DNA of 64,000 nt from Blastocladiella emersonii ATCC 22665 (taxonomy: Eukaryota > Blastocladiomycota > Blastocladiomycetes > Blastocladiales > Blastocladiaceae). The DNA lies in assembly GCA_025594325.1 (NCBI GenBank), contig JANHCV010000001.1, forward strand, positions 1,550,001 to 1,614,000, given 5' to 3'. The translations under genes were made by a program, and so were the position numbers. This document shows positions 44,431-56,022 of the stretch, piece by piece. The first letter of the stretch is position 1, and every line of letters starts with the position of its first letter. The notes below the pieces were generated by a model. The model was not told where the DNA came from. It saw nothing but the letters and a program-made list of their open reading frames with translations, and did no database searches.

Positions 44431-46276
44431 ATGTCATCAACGCCCTCCTCGTCCGCTGCGGGCGCCGCGAAACCCGGTCCCGGCACCTCCGCGGCAGCCG
44501 CCGCTCCGCAGCGGGGCCCGCGGTTCCAGCTCAAGGCGGCGCGCAAGCCGCACCCGCTGCACGTCGCGCGGCTGATCTCGTCGACGCCCATCGAGCTGAC
44601 GGCGGACCTGCACGCGCCGCTGTCGCTGGCGCGGCGCGACGCGCGCGATCTGCCGTCGCTCAAGGACCTGGCGCTGGCCGCGAGCGGCGGCGACCCGGAG
44701 GCGGCGGCGCGGGCGGAAGCCGCGGCACGTGCCGAGGCCGAGGCCGTGGCAGCGGCGACGGTCGCGGAGGCCACGATGGGGTCCAACGTCGTGGATCTGG
44801 GCGCGAGCGCGCCGGGCGCCGCGGGTGGTGCTGCGGCGGGAGCTGCGACGGCGGCGGCGGCGGCGGCGATCGCGGCGGCGGGCGGGATCCCCGTCAAGGC
44901 GCAGCCGGACATGTCCCTGGTGGCGCCGTACGGCGGCGGGCGCGAGTCCAAGGCGCAGCTGTTCAAGAAGCGGACCAAGGAGATCCACCTCATGGACGAG
45001 AGCATCCGCCGCGCGCGCAAGGAGGAGATGACGCCGTGGGTGCTCACGTCCAACGACACCAAGGCCGTCAAGCCCGATGCCGATGGGGCCGTGAGTGGTG
45101 CGGGTGCGCCGGGCAAGGTCGGGCCCGACGGCGTCACGCCCATGGACGAGGACGAGAACGAGGACGACGACGAGAACGAGCAGCGCTTCTTCATGGGCGC
45201 GCGCGAGGACCAGAAGAGCGAGTACTTTTTGTTCATCTGGGAGGTCCGTTCGCGACTCTCTTGGTTTCGTTTCCTCTGGACCCCGCACTTACTCGCACGA
45301 GTGCACGTAGGGCGGCAGCAACAACCAGTTCCACCTGATGCCCGCCGACAACTGGTTCAAGTTCATTGAGCGGTCGCGGTACCAGCGGCTGTCGGGCGAG
45401 GAGGTCGAGGCCGAGCTCAAGGCCAAGCGCAACCGCCGCCTGCGCGCCGTGACCAAGGCCGCCGAGGTCGCCGGCACCACGCCCGACGACGCTGCCGCCG
45501 GTGCAGCCGGTGGTCCTGGAAACGGCGGCCCTGCCGCGCGCCGCGCCGGGCCCAGCAACTCGGAGCAGTACGGCGACGTGGACGAGCTCGACTTTGACCT
45601 GAACGAGGCCTTCGCCGACGACGAGGAGGACGTGCTGGGCGACCTGCACGAGGAGCGCGAGGGCGCCGAGCGCCAGCGCAAGAAGATGTTCGAGGTCGGG
45701 TTTTCGGGCACGCGCGAGCTCGGCGACGACGACGACGAGGACGGCGGCATCGTCGCTACCTTCACGTCGGCGTCCGCCGCGGCTCGCAAGAAGCTCAACG
45801 AGGACGGCAAGTCGATCCTCAGCATCCTCAAGGAGCGCGAGGCCGACAAGTACGAGTCGGACGACGACGAGGACGACAGCGAGGAGGACTACGACGACCC
45901 GCGCGCCGCCATGCTGCAGCGCGGGGCCGCCAGCGACGCTGCCGACGTGGCGGCTGCCGCGGCCCTGCTCGGAAAGGCGTCTTCTGGCGCGCGCAAGCGG
46001 GCGGCGCCTGGCGACGCGGCTGATGCCGGCTCGAACAAGAAGGCCAAGACGGGCGCCGGCGCTACTGCTGCGGCCGCGGCCAAGACGGGCCCCGTCACCG
46101 AGGCCGAGATCGTGCACGCGCTGACGACGCTGCCGCCCATGACGGTGGCCGAGCTGCTCAACCACGTCGGGCGGGCCCGCGTCAAGCTCAACAAGGACGA
46201 GTTCCAGACCATGTTCAAGCGGCTCGTGGCCAAGGGCAAGGACGACAAGCTGCGCCTGATCAACCCGCCAAAGTGA
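44431..46276 (+). CDS. TFIIF alpha subunit (RAP74/Tfg1 family)
   Basis: Exons 44431-45243 and 45311-46276 (67-nt intron, GTCCGT...CGTAG) encode 592 aa. The dimerisation region typical of TFIIF alpha is split by an Ala/Asp-rich insertion: FQLKAARKPHPLHVARLI near residue 31, then DQKSEYFLFIWEGGSNNQFHLMPADNWFKF across the intron. A charged middle region (DEDENEDDDENE, KYESDDDEDDSEEDYDD) follows. The last ~60 residues (TEAEIVHALTTLPPMTVAELL to KGKDDKLRLINPPK) match the C-terminal winged helix that contacts the CTD phosphatase. Role: RNA polymerase II general initiation and elongation factor, nuclear. The next gene starts 115 bp downstream on the same strand. Confidence 0.92.
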
Positions 46277-46391
46277 GGTGAGTCAGTTTGCGAGTCGAAA
46301 TGAACTTATCACGCGTTTCGTGTCTCCGAAAGACTTTTTGATCGCCGACGAGCGAGAGGGACGGGTCGCGGCTCCCCGCAACACCACTGCC

Positions 46392-47894
46392 ATGAGTCAA
46401 TCCACGACGCAACTCGATGAAAAGCTCGCCGCGCTGTCCGTGAACGATGCCGCCGACGGCGACTCGGCCGCCTCCGGCTCGGAGTACGCCGAGGACCTCG
46501 ACGGCGCCGGTGCCGAGGCCGCTGCCGACGAGGACGAGAACGACGACCTCGACCCAGAGACACGCCTTCTGCGCCGGCTGCCCAAGCTGACGGTGCCGCA
46601 GATCAAGGCCGAGCTCGCCAAGTTCGGCCTCAGCAAGGCCGGCAACAAGGAAAAGTGCCGGTCCCGGCTGCGCGAGCACCTGCGGACGGTCCTCAATAAC
46701 CGGGCCACCGAGGCGCGCAAGGCCGCTGCCATGGCGGCGATTGCCGAGCGGATCGCGGCGGCCGAGATGGAGAAGCAGAAGCTCAAGGCGAAGCCGGAGC
46801 CCGAGCCGCCAAAGCCCGCGGCGGAGGAGCGGGGGCAGGTGATTCTCGTGATTGATGTCGAAGGTACGCGCTTCGGTTCGGATGGTGACGTCGTGAACAG
46901 ACTAACTCGCCCGTTCTCGCTGTAGCGACGTGCGTCGAGGACGGCGGGTTCGCGTACCGCAACGAGATCATCGAGTTCCCGTGCGTCGCGCTCGACGGGA
47001 AGGGCAACCAGGTCCGTCAACTTCTCTCTCAGTGACGTCGTGGCCCTTACTGACGCAACCGCCCGTGTGTAGCTCGCCGAATTCCACTCGTACGTGCGGC
47101 CGACGCTGAACCCGACGCTGTCCGAGTACTGCACGGGTCTGACGGGCGTGACGCAGGCGGACGTGGACGCGGCGCCGACATGGCCCGAGGTGCTATCCGC
47201 GTTCCAGGCGTGGCTGATCGCGCACGACCTGGTCCAGCCGCTAGCGTTCACTTCGGACGTCGAGTACGGCCAGCTCGACGCGACGGCCGCGCTCGCAGTG
47301 ACCAACGAGCGCAAGCGCGTGCTGGTGGCGACCGACGGTCCGTGGGACGTGCGCGACTTTGTGCGCAAGTCGTGCGACCTGCACACCGTGCCCGCGCCCT
47401 TCTACCTGACGCGGTTCCTGGACCTGCGCAAGTACGTGAAGCGGACGGTGGTGCCGACCGAGCAGCAGCGGCGCGCGCCGACGCGGCCGGGCGAGGCGCC
47501 GCTCCCGCCGCCCGCCACCGTGTTTGTCGGCAAGAAGCCGTACGAGGGCGGCAACCTCGAGTCACTGCTCGAGTTTTTCGGGCTGACGTTCGAGGGCCGG
47601 CCGCACTGCGGGCGCGACGACACGCGCAACATTGCGCGCGTGGTGCAGGCGCTGGTGCGGCTCGGGTACGTGCTCGGGTACAACTGGCAGCGCGTGCGCA
47701 AGTCCAACGACCCGGTCGCACAGCTCGCTACGGGCAAGGACAAGTCGGACGGCCGCCCCACGACGCGCGGGTGGGCGTGCGGCGACGAGCAGTGGGTGTG
47801 GATGGATCTCGGACCCGACGGCAAGCTCGTCGCGCCCGCGCAGAACAACAAGCCCAGGTCGGGGTCGGCCGGGTTCAAGAAGAAGTATTACTGA
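46392..47894 (+). CDS. ERI1-family 3'-5' exoribonuclease with SAP domain
   Basis: Exons 46392-46863, 46926-47011 and 47073-47894 encode 459 aa. A SAP domain (residues ~63-97, LPKLTVPQIKAELAKFGLS) precedes a DEDDh exonuclease domain. Catalytic residues visible: Asp155 and Glu157 in VIDVEAT (split by intron 1), the Asp of DGPWD (274-278), His364 and Asp369 in HCGRDDTRNIA. FPCVAL, FHSYVRPTLNPTLSEYC and LTGVTQADVDAAPTWPEV are family hallmarks. ERI1 enzymes trim the 3' end of 5.8S rRNA, act on histone mRNA stem-loops in animals, and degrade small RNAs, limiting RNAi. The C-terminal ~60 residues, after the conserved domain, are a basic extension. A separate transcript from TFIIF alpha is likely. 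Confidence 0.93.
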
Positions 47895-47992
47895 TGATAC
47901 ACGGGAACGGCATCGATTTACACTTTTATCATCGCTGGCGCACAGCGCGCCACGACAGCAACTGTACAGTGAGCGAGGGGGTCGAGAGTCTC

Positions 47993-48564
47993 CTACTTGG
48001 CCTCGTTGACGGTGCCGCACTTCTTGCACGTCCGCAGGGCCGCGTCGCCGGCAAAGCGCTCGATGACGGGCTTGAGCTGGGTGCCGAGGTCGACGCAGAC
48101 AAACGATTCTTCGTAGACGATCTCCTTGCACGACGAGCAGTACCAGCGGAGGCGGTCTAGTCGGTAACGAGATGAGCAACGCGTCCTCGAACGCCACCGC
48201 TTACCGAAGCAGACGACGTACCGAGCGCGCCCGCCGGCCGCTGGCGCTCAATCACGATGCCGATAGTGTCGGCGAAGCGGACCGGGTTGTGCGGGACGCC
48301 GCCGGGCAGGAGGTACATCTCGCCCTCGCGGATGGGAATGTCGCGGAACTCGCCCTGGTCGACGACCTTGAGCAGCATGTCGCCCTTGTACTGGTAGAAC
48401 CACTCCTCGGTCTCGTTGACGTGGTAGTCGGTGCGCTTGTTGGGCCCGCCCACGGCCATGACGACAAAGTCGCCGCGGAAGATGCAGTAGTTGTTGACGG
48501 GCGGCTGCAGCAGGTGGCCGTTCTCGTCGAGCCACTTCTTGAAGTCGAGGGGCATGGGCAGCAT
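47993..48564 (-). CDS. BNA1: 3-hydroxyanthranilate 3,4-dioxygenase
   Basis: Exons 48564-48222 and 48156-47993 (65-nt intron, GTACGT...ACTAG) encode 168 aa, the usual short fungal length. The cupin iron ligands are in place: His48, Glu54 ([11 protein letters not shown]) and His92 (GGVPHNPVR). Arg44 and Arg96 are positioned to bind the substrate carboxylate. The C-terminal CSSC...CKKC rubredoxin-like metal site is complete. The enzyme opens the ring of 3-hydroxyanthranilate with O2 in the kynurenine route from tryptophan to NAD+, in the cytosol. No other kynurenine gene lies nearby. The stop codon is 98 bp past that of the convergent ERI1 gene. Confidence 0.95.
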
Positions 48565-48756
48565 GGTGTCGATTCGTTGCAGTGTACGGTGGTGGATGAC
48601 GGGAAGAGGAAGGACCGACAACGGCGTGCTCGTTGGGGAGGGAGGAGCGGTCGGCAGCCCGCGTGGTCGCGCCAGCACATCGCGCTTCCGCATCCCATCC
48701 GAGGCCCACGGCGCCGACCCCGCGCAACACAACGCAACGCAACGCCATCAACACCC

Positions 48757-49291
48757 ATGTCATCGAGCAGCACCAGCACCTACCGGCCACCGGGGACCGC
48801 GCAGGGGGACCGCCCGGGCTCAGCCCCGTCGTCGTCCTCCTCAAGCGCCGCCTTCTCGATCGGCGCGTCGGCGTCGGACCTGGCGCGCATGTGTCCGCCG
48901 ACGACACTGGCGGAGCGCGAGTCGTACACGGTGTGCGTGGCGCGGCAGACGTGCGCGGCCATCGCCACGTCGCCCGACGAGCAGCTGCTGATGCTGGCGG
49001 CCGCGCGCGGGCCCGTCCCGCCCGAGCTGTGCGCCGGGCCGAACGCTGGGCGGCAGGTGCGTTTAGGGGGGTCTCGGGTCGACGTGAGGAGGGTGTCTCA
49101 CAGTACTGGGAGTGTAGTCGCTGACGGCGATCCGGCTCGCGGCGATGCGCAAGATGAGCGGGATCCCCGTGCAGCCGCCGGGCCCGGGGCTCGCGCTCGG
49201 CGCGTCCTCGGCCATCTCGCTCCCGCACGCGCGCTCGAGCTTGGGAGGCGGCTCGGCCTCGGGCTCGGGGCGCAGCGGGCAGTTCAACTGA
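48757..49291 (+). CDS. Small unknown protein
   Basis: Exons 48757-49056 and 49118-49291 (61-nt intron, GTGCGT...TGTAG, phase 0) encode 157 aa. The first ~40 residues are Ser/Pro-rich and disordered. A helical core follows (ERESYTVCVARQTCAAIA, DEQLLMLAAARGPVPPELC, SLTAIRLAAMRKMSGIP). The tail is Gly/Ser-rich. Three cysteines lie in the core. No family recognised and no membrane segment. It is divergent from BNA1 (192 bp between starts) and convergent with the carrier gene; only 38 bp separate their stop codons. The helical core continuing smoothly across the intron supports a real gene. Confidence 0.65.
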
Positions 49292-49329
49292 TGATGCTGG
49301 GCAAGTGTGTATACAGATATCTATTTATT

Positions 49330-50607
49330 TCACTCCTTGCTGACGTCGAGTGCGAGCTGCGCGGCGTTGTACCGCTCGAACCACCGCTTGGTCGTCTCGT
49401 ACGCCCAGAAGGTGACGGCGGAGCTGGGCCCGGCCTTGAGGAGTCCCGGGACGATGCCGCGGTACAGGGCGAGCGCACCTTCCTGGCGCACAATCGAGGA
49501 CCCGACGCGCCACCACGACCGGTGCAGGTACCGCGGGGTCGCGAGCACGTAGTGGGCGCGCGTCGGGCCCTGCACCTGCACGCGCTTGCGGATCGTGTCG
49601 AACGGGTAGACGCCGGCCTTGGACACGACGCCCGCGAGCCCGCCGCACAGGAAGCTCTGCCACGCGTCGGGCAGCGCCGCCGCCCTGTCGTACGCGCGCC
49701 GCAGCGCCTCGTACGTGCCGAACGTCAGCGCCATGTACGGCAGGATCTGCGCGATGCTGGGCCCGACGCCCTGGTAGAACCCCGCGAGGCCCTCGGCGGT
49801 GTAGATGGTGCGCATCGCCGTCGCTACCGACTGGTACACGCGCGCGTCGCCCGAGCCCTGCATCGCGAACCGCGTGCGCATCAGGTCAAACGGGTACGAC
49901 ACGATCGTCGCCGTCGTGCCGGCGATCCCGCCTGCGACGAATTTTTGGGCCGGCTCGTCGAGCACCGTCTGGCGCGACAGCAGGCGGCATGCGGTCGCGT
50001 ACGACCAGAACTGGACCGCGCCGTACGTCAGGTACAGCAGCTCGGCGGGGATGTTGCCCTTCCAGAACGCCCACACGCCCTCCTCGACCGCGATCCGCCG
50101 GCATGCGTCCAGCACACCAGCGTACTTGAGGTGCCCGCCGCGGTGTGATTGGAGCTAGTGTCGCGGGTGGTAAGTGTGAGGCAAGGATGCGAGGGCGGGG
50201 GCGATGAAGTGTGCGCACCTGGAGCCGGATCTTGACGACGTCGAGCGGCGAGATGACCAGTCTATCAAGGACTCTCGCATCAGCAGGTGCGAGAGTGCGG
50301 GAGGGATCACGGCACAGACGTACCGTGCGATCATACCAGCGGTCGCTCCGCAGACGCCGCTCTGCACGGCAGTCAGGGCGGCCGGGTTGGGCTGCTTCGT
50401 CTTCTTCTTCGCGGGTACAGCAGCATGTGCGGGTGCTGCCGCCGCAGCTACGGGTCACGGTGCTGGATCGGTTGGCGACGGATTCGGGGCGGCATCAACA
50501 AACGTGGACTCACCATGGGCGGTCACTGCAACAGCTGCTGCCGCGGCAGGGATCGCGAGTGCGGCGGCGACGGCGGGCGGGGACGCGGCAGAGGCCGAGT
50601 TTTCCAT
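49330..50607 (-). CDS. Mitochondrial carrier, thiamine pyrophosphate (Tpc1)-like
   Basis: Four minus-strand exons, 50607-50514, 50447-50324, 50261-50219 and 50154-49330, encode 361 aa. The first three introns were placed by frame: a GTGAGT donor and CGTAG acceptor join an Ala-rich leader to KKKTKQPNPAALTAVQSGV, and CG|A rebuilds an Arg before LVISPLDVVKIRLQ. All three mitochondrial-carrier signatures are present: SPLDVVKIRLQ, YPFDLMRTRFAMQ and YPFDTIRKRVQVQG, each followed by a W/F-x-G element (FWKGN, FYQGV, LYRGI). The sequence resembles the thiamine pyrophosphate carrier branch, which imports TPP into the matrix for pyruvate and oxoglutarate dehydrogenases. Substrate assignment is by resemblance only. 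The Ala/Lys-rich N-terminal extension (~50 aa) is longer than usual. Confidence 0.88.
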
Positions 50608-50892
50608 GAGCTTCGTAAGGTCGATTGATCGAGGGCAAGGGAGAGGGAGCGTTGCAGGGCGAACTGGCGCGAGACAAAAGACGCCGCCGCAACCCGCCCC
50701 GATCGGGGAAAACTCGGCGAATCTGCGGCTGAACGCGGTCACGTGCGCGGGTGCTGCGCGCCACTCGGCGTTCCGCGGGTGGTCGCTCGCACGCGTTCCC
50801 TGCGCGGATCCCCTCCCCTCCCGCCCCGCTGGACCGCCGCGAATTATCAACCCAGAAACACGCAACTCGCCGCAACCGACGCATCGACACCC

Positions 50893-53263
50893 ATGGACGA
50901 CTTTGAGAACATTGACACGTCGCTGCTGTGGGGCGCCGACGACGCGCCCGGCGCCGGCGGCAGCAACCCGCACTCCCGGCTCGCCACCGCCGACCAGATG
51001 ATGGATATCACCGACATGATCGACAGCCAGACCCTCTCGCCCCTGCGCCACCCGCTGCCCGCCTCGGGCGCCGTCAGCCCGGCACCCGTACGTCTCGCCG
51101 TTTGTTTCGGACACTTCTCCTCGACTGCGCGCGCGCCCTCCTCTCTCAAGCACGGTTCCTGATTTCTCGCAACGCTGCCCTCTTCTCCTCCCCGTCTTTC
51201 CTTCCCGAACCCTCCCTCCCCCCAGGGCCGCGCTGAGTCCCCCGACTACGTCATCGACGACTTTCTTACCGTCGCACCCGACATTCCGGACCTCCAGGCC
51301 GCGCTCTCGACCCAGGACTCGGCCTTTGCCGCCCACCCGTCGACCGCCGGCGCGCAGACCGGCTACTACCACCACCAGCAGCAGCAGCAGCAGTCGCACC
51401 ATCACCACCACCACCATGCCGACGACGATGACGATTTCAGCGACGACGACGAGGACGAGATGGCCGCCCACTACGCGCGACACGTCGCTCCTACTACCAC
51501 TACGACGCGCGGCGTCGCCAGCTCCGACCCAACCCCCGAATCGATTGCTACCGCCAGCTCGACGCTCCCTCCATCGCTCATCCCGCCCGTCCTCGAAGTC
51601 CGCCCCATCTCCGCGCCGCAGCCGGGACCCGGCCCATCACCCGTCATCGTGTCCCCAACGCTCCCCTTTGGCAACTCGGTCGGCGGCGGCGGCGGCGGCG
51701 GCGGCACCGCGGACCCGCGTGCCTTCACGTCGTTCCCGCAGATCGTGCCGCGGCGGTCGCCCTACGACATTGCCGTGACGGGCGGGTCCAAGCAGGGCGA
51801 GGGCATCAAGGAGGCGTACGTCGCCTACACCATCGTGACCACCGACGTCGCCCGCAACAAGTCGTCGACCGTGTACCGCCGCTTCACCGACTTTGACTGG
51901 CTGCACGCCGCCCTCGTCGCCGCGTACCCGGCCGTCATCGTGTGCCCGCTCCCCTCCAAGCACCGCAAGGAGTACCTGACGGGCGACCGGTTCAGCGCCG
52001 AGTTCATCGACCGCCGCAGACACTCGCTCCAGCGCTTCCTCAACCGCATCGCGCGCCACCCCGTCCTCCAGGCTAGCACCGACCTCTACCACTTTCTCAC
52101 CGCGCACGACTGGGTACGCTTGTGGACCTCTCGAGTGGTGCGAGGAGGGATTCTGACTTGTCCGCGCGCGCGAGTAGAATCTCGAGGAACTCAAGTCGGC
52201 GTCCAAGCTCACCACGCACCAGCGTAGTCTCACAGGCGGCAGCGCTACGGGCAGCCCCGACGCGAGCGGCAACGGCCTCGCCGTCGGCGCCGCGGCCGCG
52301 GCCCCGTCGCACGACGGCATCATGGACAACCTGTCGGGCGCGCTGACGTCGGCGTTCGCCAAACTCAAGCGGCCCGACCCGCGGTTCGTCGCCATCAAGG
52401 ACGGCGTGCAGCGCCTCGAGGAGCAGCTGACGGCGCTGAGCAAGGTGCACAAGCGCGCGGTGCAGCACCAGGTCGAGCTCGAGTCGGACCTGCACGAGCT
52501 GGGCCGCGGGTGGGCCGCGCTCGCCAACCTCGAGCCCGACATGGCGCCCACGCTCACCGCCGTCGCCGAGCTCCTCTACGAGCTCGCGCGCGCGCGCGGC
52601 GACGCGACCCGGTGCGACGACGTCGGCGTCGGCACCCACATCCGCGACGCCCTCGCCATGTGTGCCGCCGTCCGCGCCTCGCTCAAGACCCGCGACGCCA
52701 AGCAGCAGTCGCTCGAGTCGCTCGCCGACACCCTCGCCGCGTACGAGAACGAGCTCGCGCGGCTCCGCGGCGAGGTCCCGCCGCACGCCGAGCACGCTGA
52801 CGCGTCCGGGCTCGCGCCCGCTGACCGCGGTGGCGCGCCGGGAGCGGGATCGGGCGGCGGCGGCGTCGCGGGCGTCGTCGGCCACTTTATCAAGGAAAAG
52901 TACGACGAGATCAAGGGCGTCGACCACGACCGCGCCCGCGCCGAGCGCGCCGCCAAGCTCGACGGCCGTGTGCGCGACCTGACCGCGCAGGTCGAGGCGG
53001 CGCGCGCCGCGCACGATACCTTCTCGAGCGAGATCGCCAAGGAGATCGACTACGCGACGGCGGCGCGCGCGGCCGATTTCCGCGATATGCTCACGGAGCT
53101 CGCGGACGGGCAGGTCACGTACTTTGAATCGGTGCGTTCTCTTCTCATTTGCTCGCTGCTGCTCTTGCGCTCGCTGACGCGACCGTGTGTGTAGAGTCTC
53201 GGGTACTGGGAGTCCATGGCCGCGGCGTTGGAGACCATGCCGCTGCAGGACCCGTACCCGTGA
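50893..53263 (+). CDS. Sorting nexin Snx4/Atg24-like
   Basis: Exons 50893-51087, 51226-52113, 52178-53131 and 53195-53263 encode 701 aa. A long disordered N-terminus carries Gln, His and Asp runs (around 51373-51440) and a glycine run (51684-51707). The PX domain spans ~235-355 with the PI3P-binding RRFTDF (Arg283) and LPSKHRKEYLTGDRFSAEFIDRRR. A C-terminal BAR-type coiled coil follows (~385-690), ending SLGYWESMAAALE. Domain order and PX sequence match Snx4, which retrieves cargo from endosomes to Golgi and supports selective autophagy. The assembled last exon encodes only 22 residues. It starts 285 bp from the divergent mitochondrial carrier gene. Confidence 0.9.
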
Positions 53264-53472
53264 GGGTCGGGCGGGTCGGAACCGTGCGTGTGTGTAAATA
53301 CGATCTTCATGTCGATGTGTAGCTTCTCTCTCAGTGGTGGAGACTTCAGGTCGGTGAGGAGAGCTGCTCGGTGAGCTGCCCAGTGAGGAGACGGGCCAGA
53401 GTCAGGGAGAGAGAGTCAAGAGGGCACAGCGATCTATTCATGTCCGAAGACGACGACACGAGAGGGAATCCA

Positions 53473-54888
53473 TTACCACCAGTAGTGGGTACTGACCATG
53501 AGGTTGGGCGTCGCGGCCTTGCCCTGGGCGTTGCGGTTGTAGGCGCCGAGCCCCTTGACGACGTTGGGCGTGGCCCAGCGGACGAGCGCGTTCTTGAGGT
53601 CGGCGGGCGAGTTGCCGTTGTAGACGGGGATCGACAGGTAGATGGCGGCGGTGCCCGAGACGAGCGGCGCGGCCATGGAGGTACCGCTGAGCACGTTGTA
53701 CTTGCCGCCGGGCGCCAGCGACTTGATGTCCTGGCCCGGCGCGAACATGGTCACGCAAGGCCCGTAGTTGGACGTCTCGCGGATCGAGTCGTCGCGGTTC
53801 GACGAGGCCACGGTGATGACCGAGGGCACCCGACCGGGCGAGTAGTCGCACGCGTTCTGCGATTCGTTCCCCGCGGCTGCCACAATGTTGCACCCGTAGT
53901 CGGCGACAAGGGAAGCCACCGCTGCATCTACACTGGGACTTTGGCCGCCGCCAAGGCTCATGTTGATCACATGATGGCGATGGCCGAGGCGCTTGCAGTG
54001 CGGGGCGACAAACTCGAGCGCGCGCAGAAGCCCTTCTTGCGTCCCGTAGCCCTCCGCGTCCAAAATCTTCACAGCCACAACACGAGCCTGCTTCGCTGCT
54101 CCGACACCGGAACCGGCAATTGTGCCCGCAACGTGAGTTCCGTGGCCGTGGTCGTCGTTCCAGGTCCAGTCGGGCTCGGCCTTGAAGCCGCGGAAGGCGC
54201 GGCCCTTGAGCTACGAGTCACGTCCAAAGTGTGAGTCACGAACACGGCTGCGCCACAGCTGGCGATCACTTTCGGGCGACCGCCGCGACCATTTTCGCCA
54301 CCCCCAACGCCAAAAACCGTCACAGCGACCACGAGAGAAAGAGAAAACACATACTTCCGGGTGGGTTACGTCGATACCAGTGTCCACGACGAATACGTCG
54401 ACGCCGCGGCCCTGGGCCTTGTCGTCGTAGTTGTAGGCGGCACCGAGGTTGACCTGCTGGCGCTGGTCGGCGCGGACGAGGTTCCAGGGCGCGCCGGGCT
54501 GCGAGCCGTAGGCCCAGATGGGCTTGTCCTCCTCGACGGTGGCGACCTCGGGGTTCTTCTTGAGCTGGTCGACCATGCGGGCCGAGAAGGTGCCCGTGAT
54601 GAACTTGGCGTTGCCGAGCGTCACGTCGTGGCGCACCTCGTCCTTGACGCGCGGCGCGGCGCCCTCCTCCATGGCGCGGAACCGGTTGATGTCCTCGGCC
54701 ATGACGGCAATGCGCTGCTTGGCCGTCGGCACCGACGACGCCGACTTGAGCCGCACAATGTACTTTTTCGGGCGCAGCGCGGCGCCGGCCGCCGACGGGG
54801 TGCCGCCCGCGGGCGCGGGGGCCGGGGCGGCGTTGGCGCACTGGGCCAGGAGGAACGCGGCGACGAGGAGCAGCGGGAGGCGGGCCAT
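53473..54888 (-). CDS. Secreted subtilisin-like serine protease (S8, proteinase K type)
   Basis: Exons 54888-54355 and 54210-53473 (144-nt intron, GTATGT...CGTAG) encode 423 aa. A signal peptide (MARLPLLLVAAFLLAQCANAA) and an inhibitor-I9 propeptide (KKYIVRLKS to FSARMVDQLKKNPEVATVEED) precede the catalytic domain. The triad is Asp169 (VVDTGID), His201 (HGHGTHVAG) and Ser356 (SGTSMAAP), with oxyanion Asn293 (AAAGNES). NMSLGGG is present. Length is normal for secreted fungal proteinase-K-like enzymes. It probably acts as an extracellular or vacuolar endopeptidase after self-removal of the propeptide. There is no C-terminal domain or GPI signal; the protein ends with an aromatic YWW. Confidence 0.93.
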
Positions 54889-56022
54889 GGTGGATGTGGG
54901 TGGACGAGTGCGCGTGTCTCCTTCGTCGTCTAAGTCTAGGTCGGATCGGATCGTCTACACTCCAGCGCGATCGCTGGCGGCCGCGGGGGACGCCGTTACT
55001 TGTACTCGCGGGCGGATCGTCGTCGGCAGGGCCGGTCGGCGGCCGGGCGAGCGGTGGCGCACTGCTGCGGAGTGGCGCCGAGGCACGAGAGCTCGGTCCC
55101 CACGGCCACGGTCGCGGCGGCCAAGAGATTCATGCAGATCCGGCAGAAGGGCGGAGGCGCAGAGGACGGGACACGCGCGGCGACGCGTCGTGACGCAGGA
55201 ACGATGCATAACCGGCGAACATGATTGGACGCCGCATGCTGCGGTTCGCGGGGCGTGAACTCTCGCTAGGGCCCGCGGGCCGGCCGGGCGGGAGCAGCAG
55301 CACGTTGCCCGCGGCCGGCCGGCCGCCGTCACGTTCGCTCTCTCTCTCAGGGCTGCTGCTGCTGCATCAAGTCTCGCGCGGAACGTTGTTCATTCGCTGC
55401 ATGGCGTCGTCGTTAGTGATGGCAGAGGACGGCGAGGACGGCGGGGTTCTTGGCGCTGCAAGGCGAACGTGATCGGAGCGCCGCCGGCAAGGTGGCCGCC
55501 GCCGTGGACCATGAGCGCGTGCGTGAGCGATCGCCGCCCACACGCTCGCGCGGATTCTCACCGCGACCGCGCAGACGGTGGCAAAGGACAGGAGGGAGGC
55601 GGGACGGGACCCTCGTGGGGCCGCCGTTGCTCGCTGGCCGCGGCCAGGTCAGGTCGTTCATGAAGTGCGGCACGCGCGCGTGATGCAAGGTGATGTCGCC
55701 CCGCTTCCGTGCTCAGGGACCAATCCGCTCGCCGTCGCGGCCGCCGAGGACACGGGTGGAGAGCGCACTACGCTCGACGGTGCGAGGGCTCGAGCCGAAG
55801 GCGAGGCGCACGCAGGCTTCCGCGAGGGCCACGCCACGCACGCCGCCGCCCGCCGCTCTCCTCTCGCTCTCTCCTCCCGCTCTCCGCCGAGCTGTGCTTG
55901 TTGTTCTCTCCTTCTTGTTGCCACCATCCCCCACGGGCCGTTGAGCCCCACACGCATCTCCTCGCACTACACTTGCTGCAACGAACGCAGCGCACCGCAA
56001 CGCAGCGCACTCGCCAACCGCC
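54889..56022. other. Divergent intergenic region
   Basis: 1.1 kb between the protease and the membrane-protein gene. It contains GGCCGGCC-rich palindromic words near 55270-55330 and a pyrimidine-rich run near 55850-55925 just ahead of the plus-strand gene. No gene supported. Confidence 0.5.
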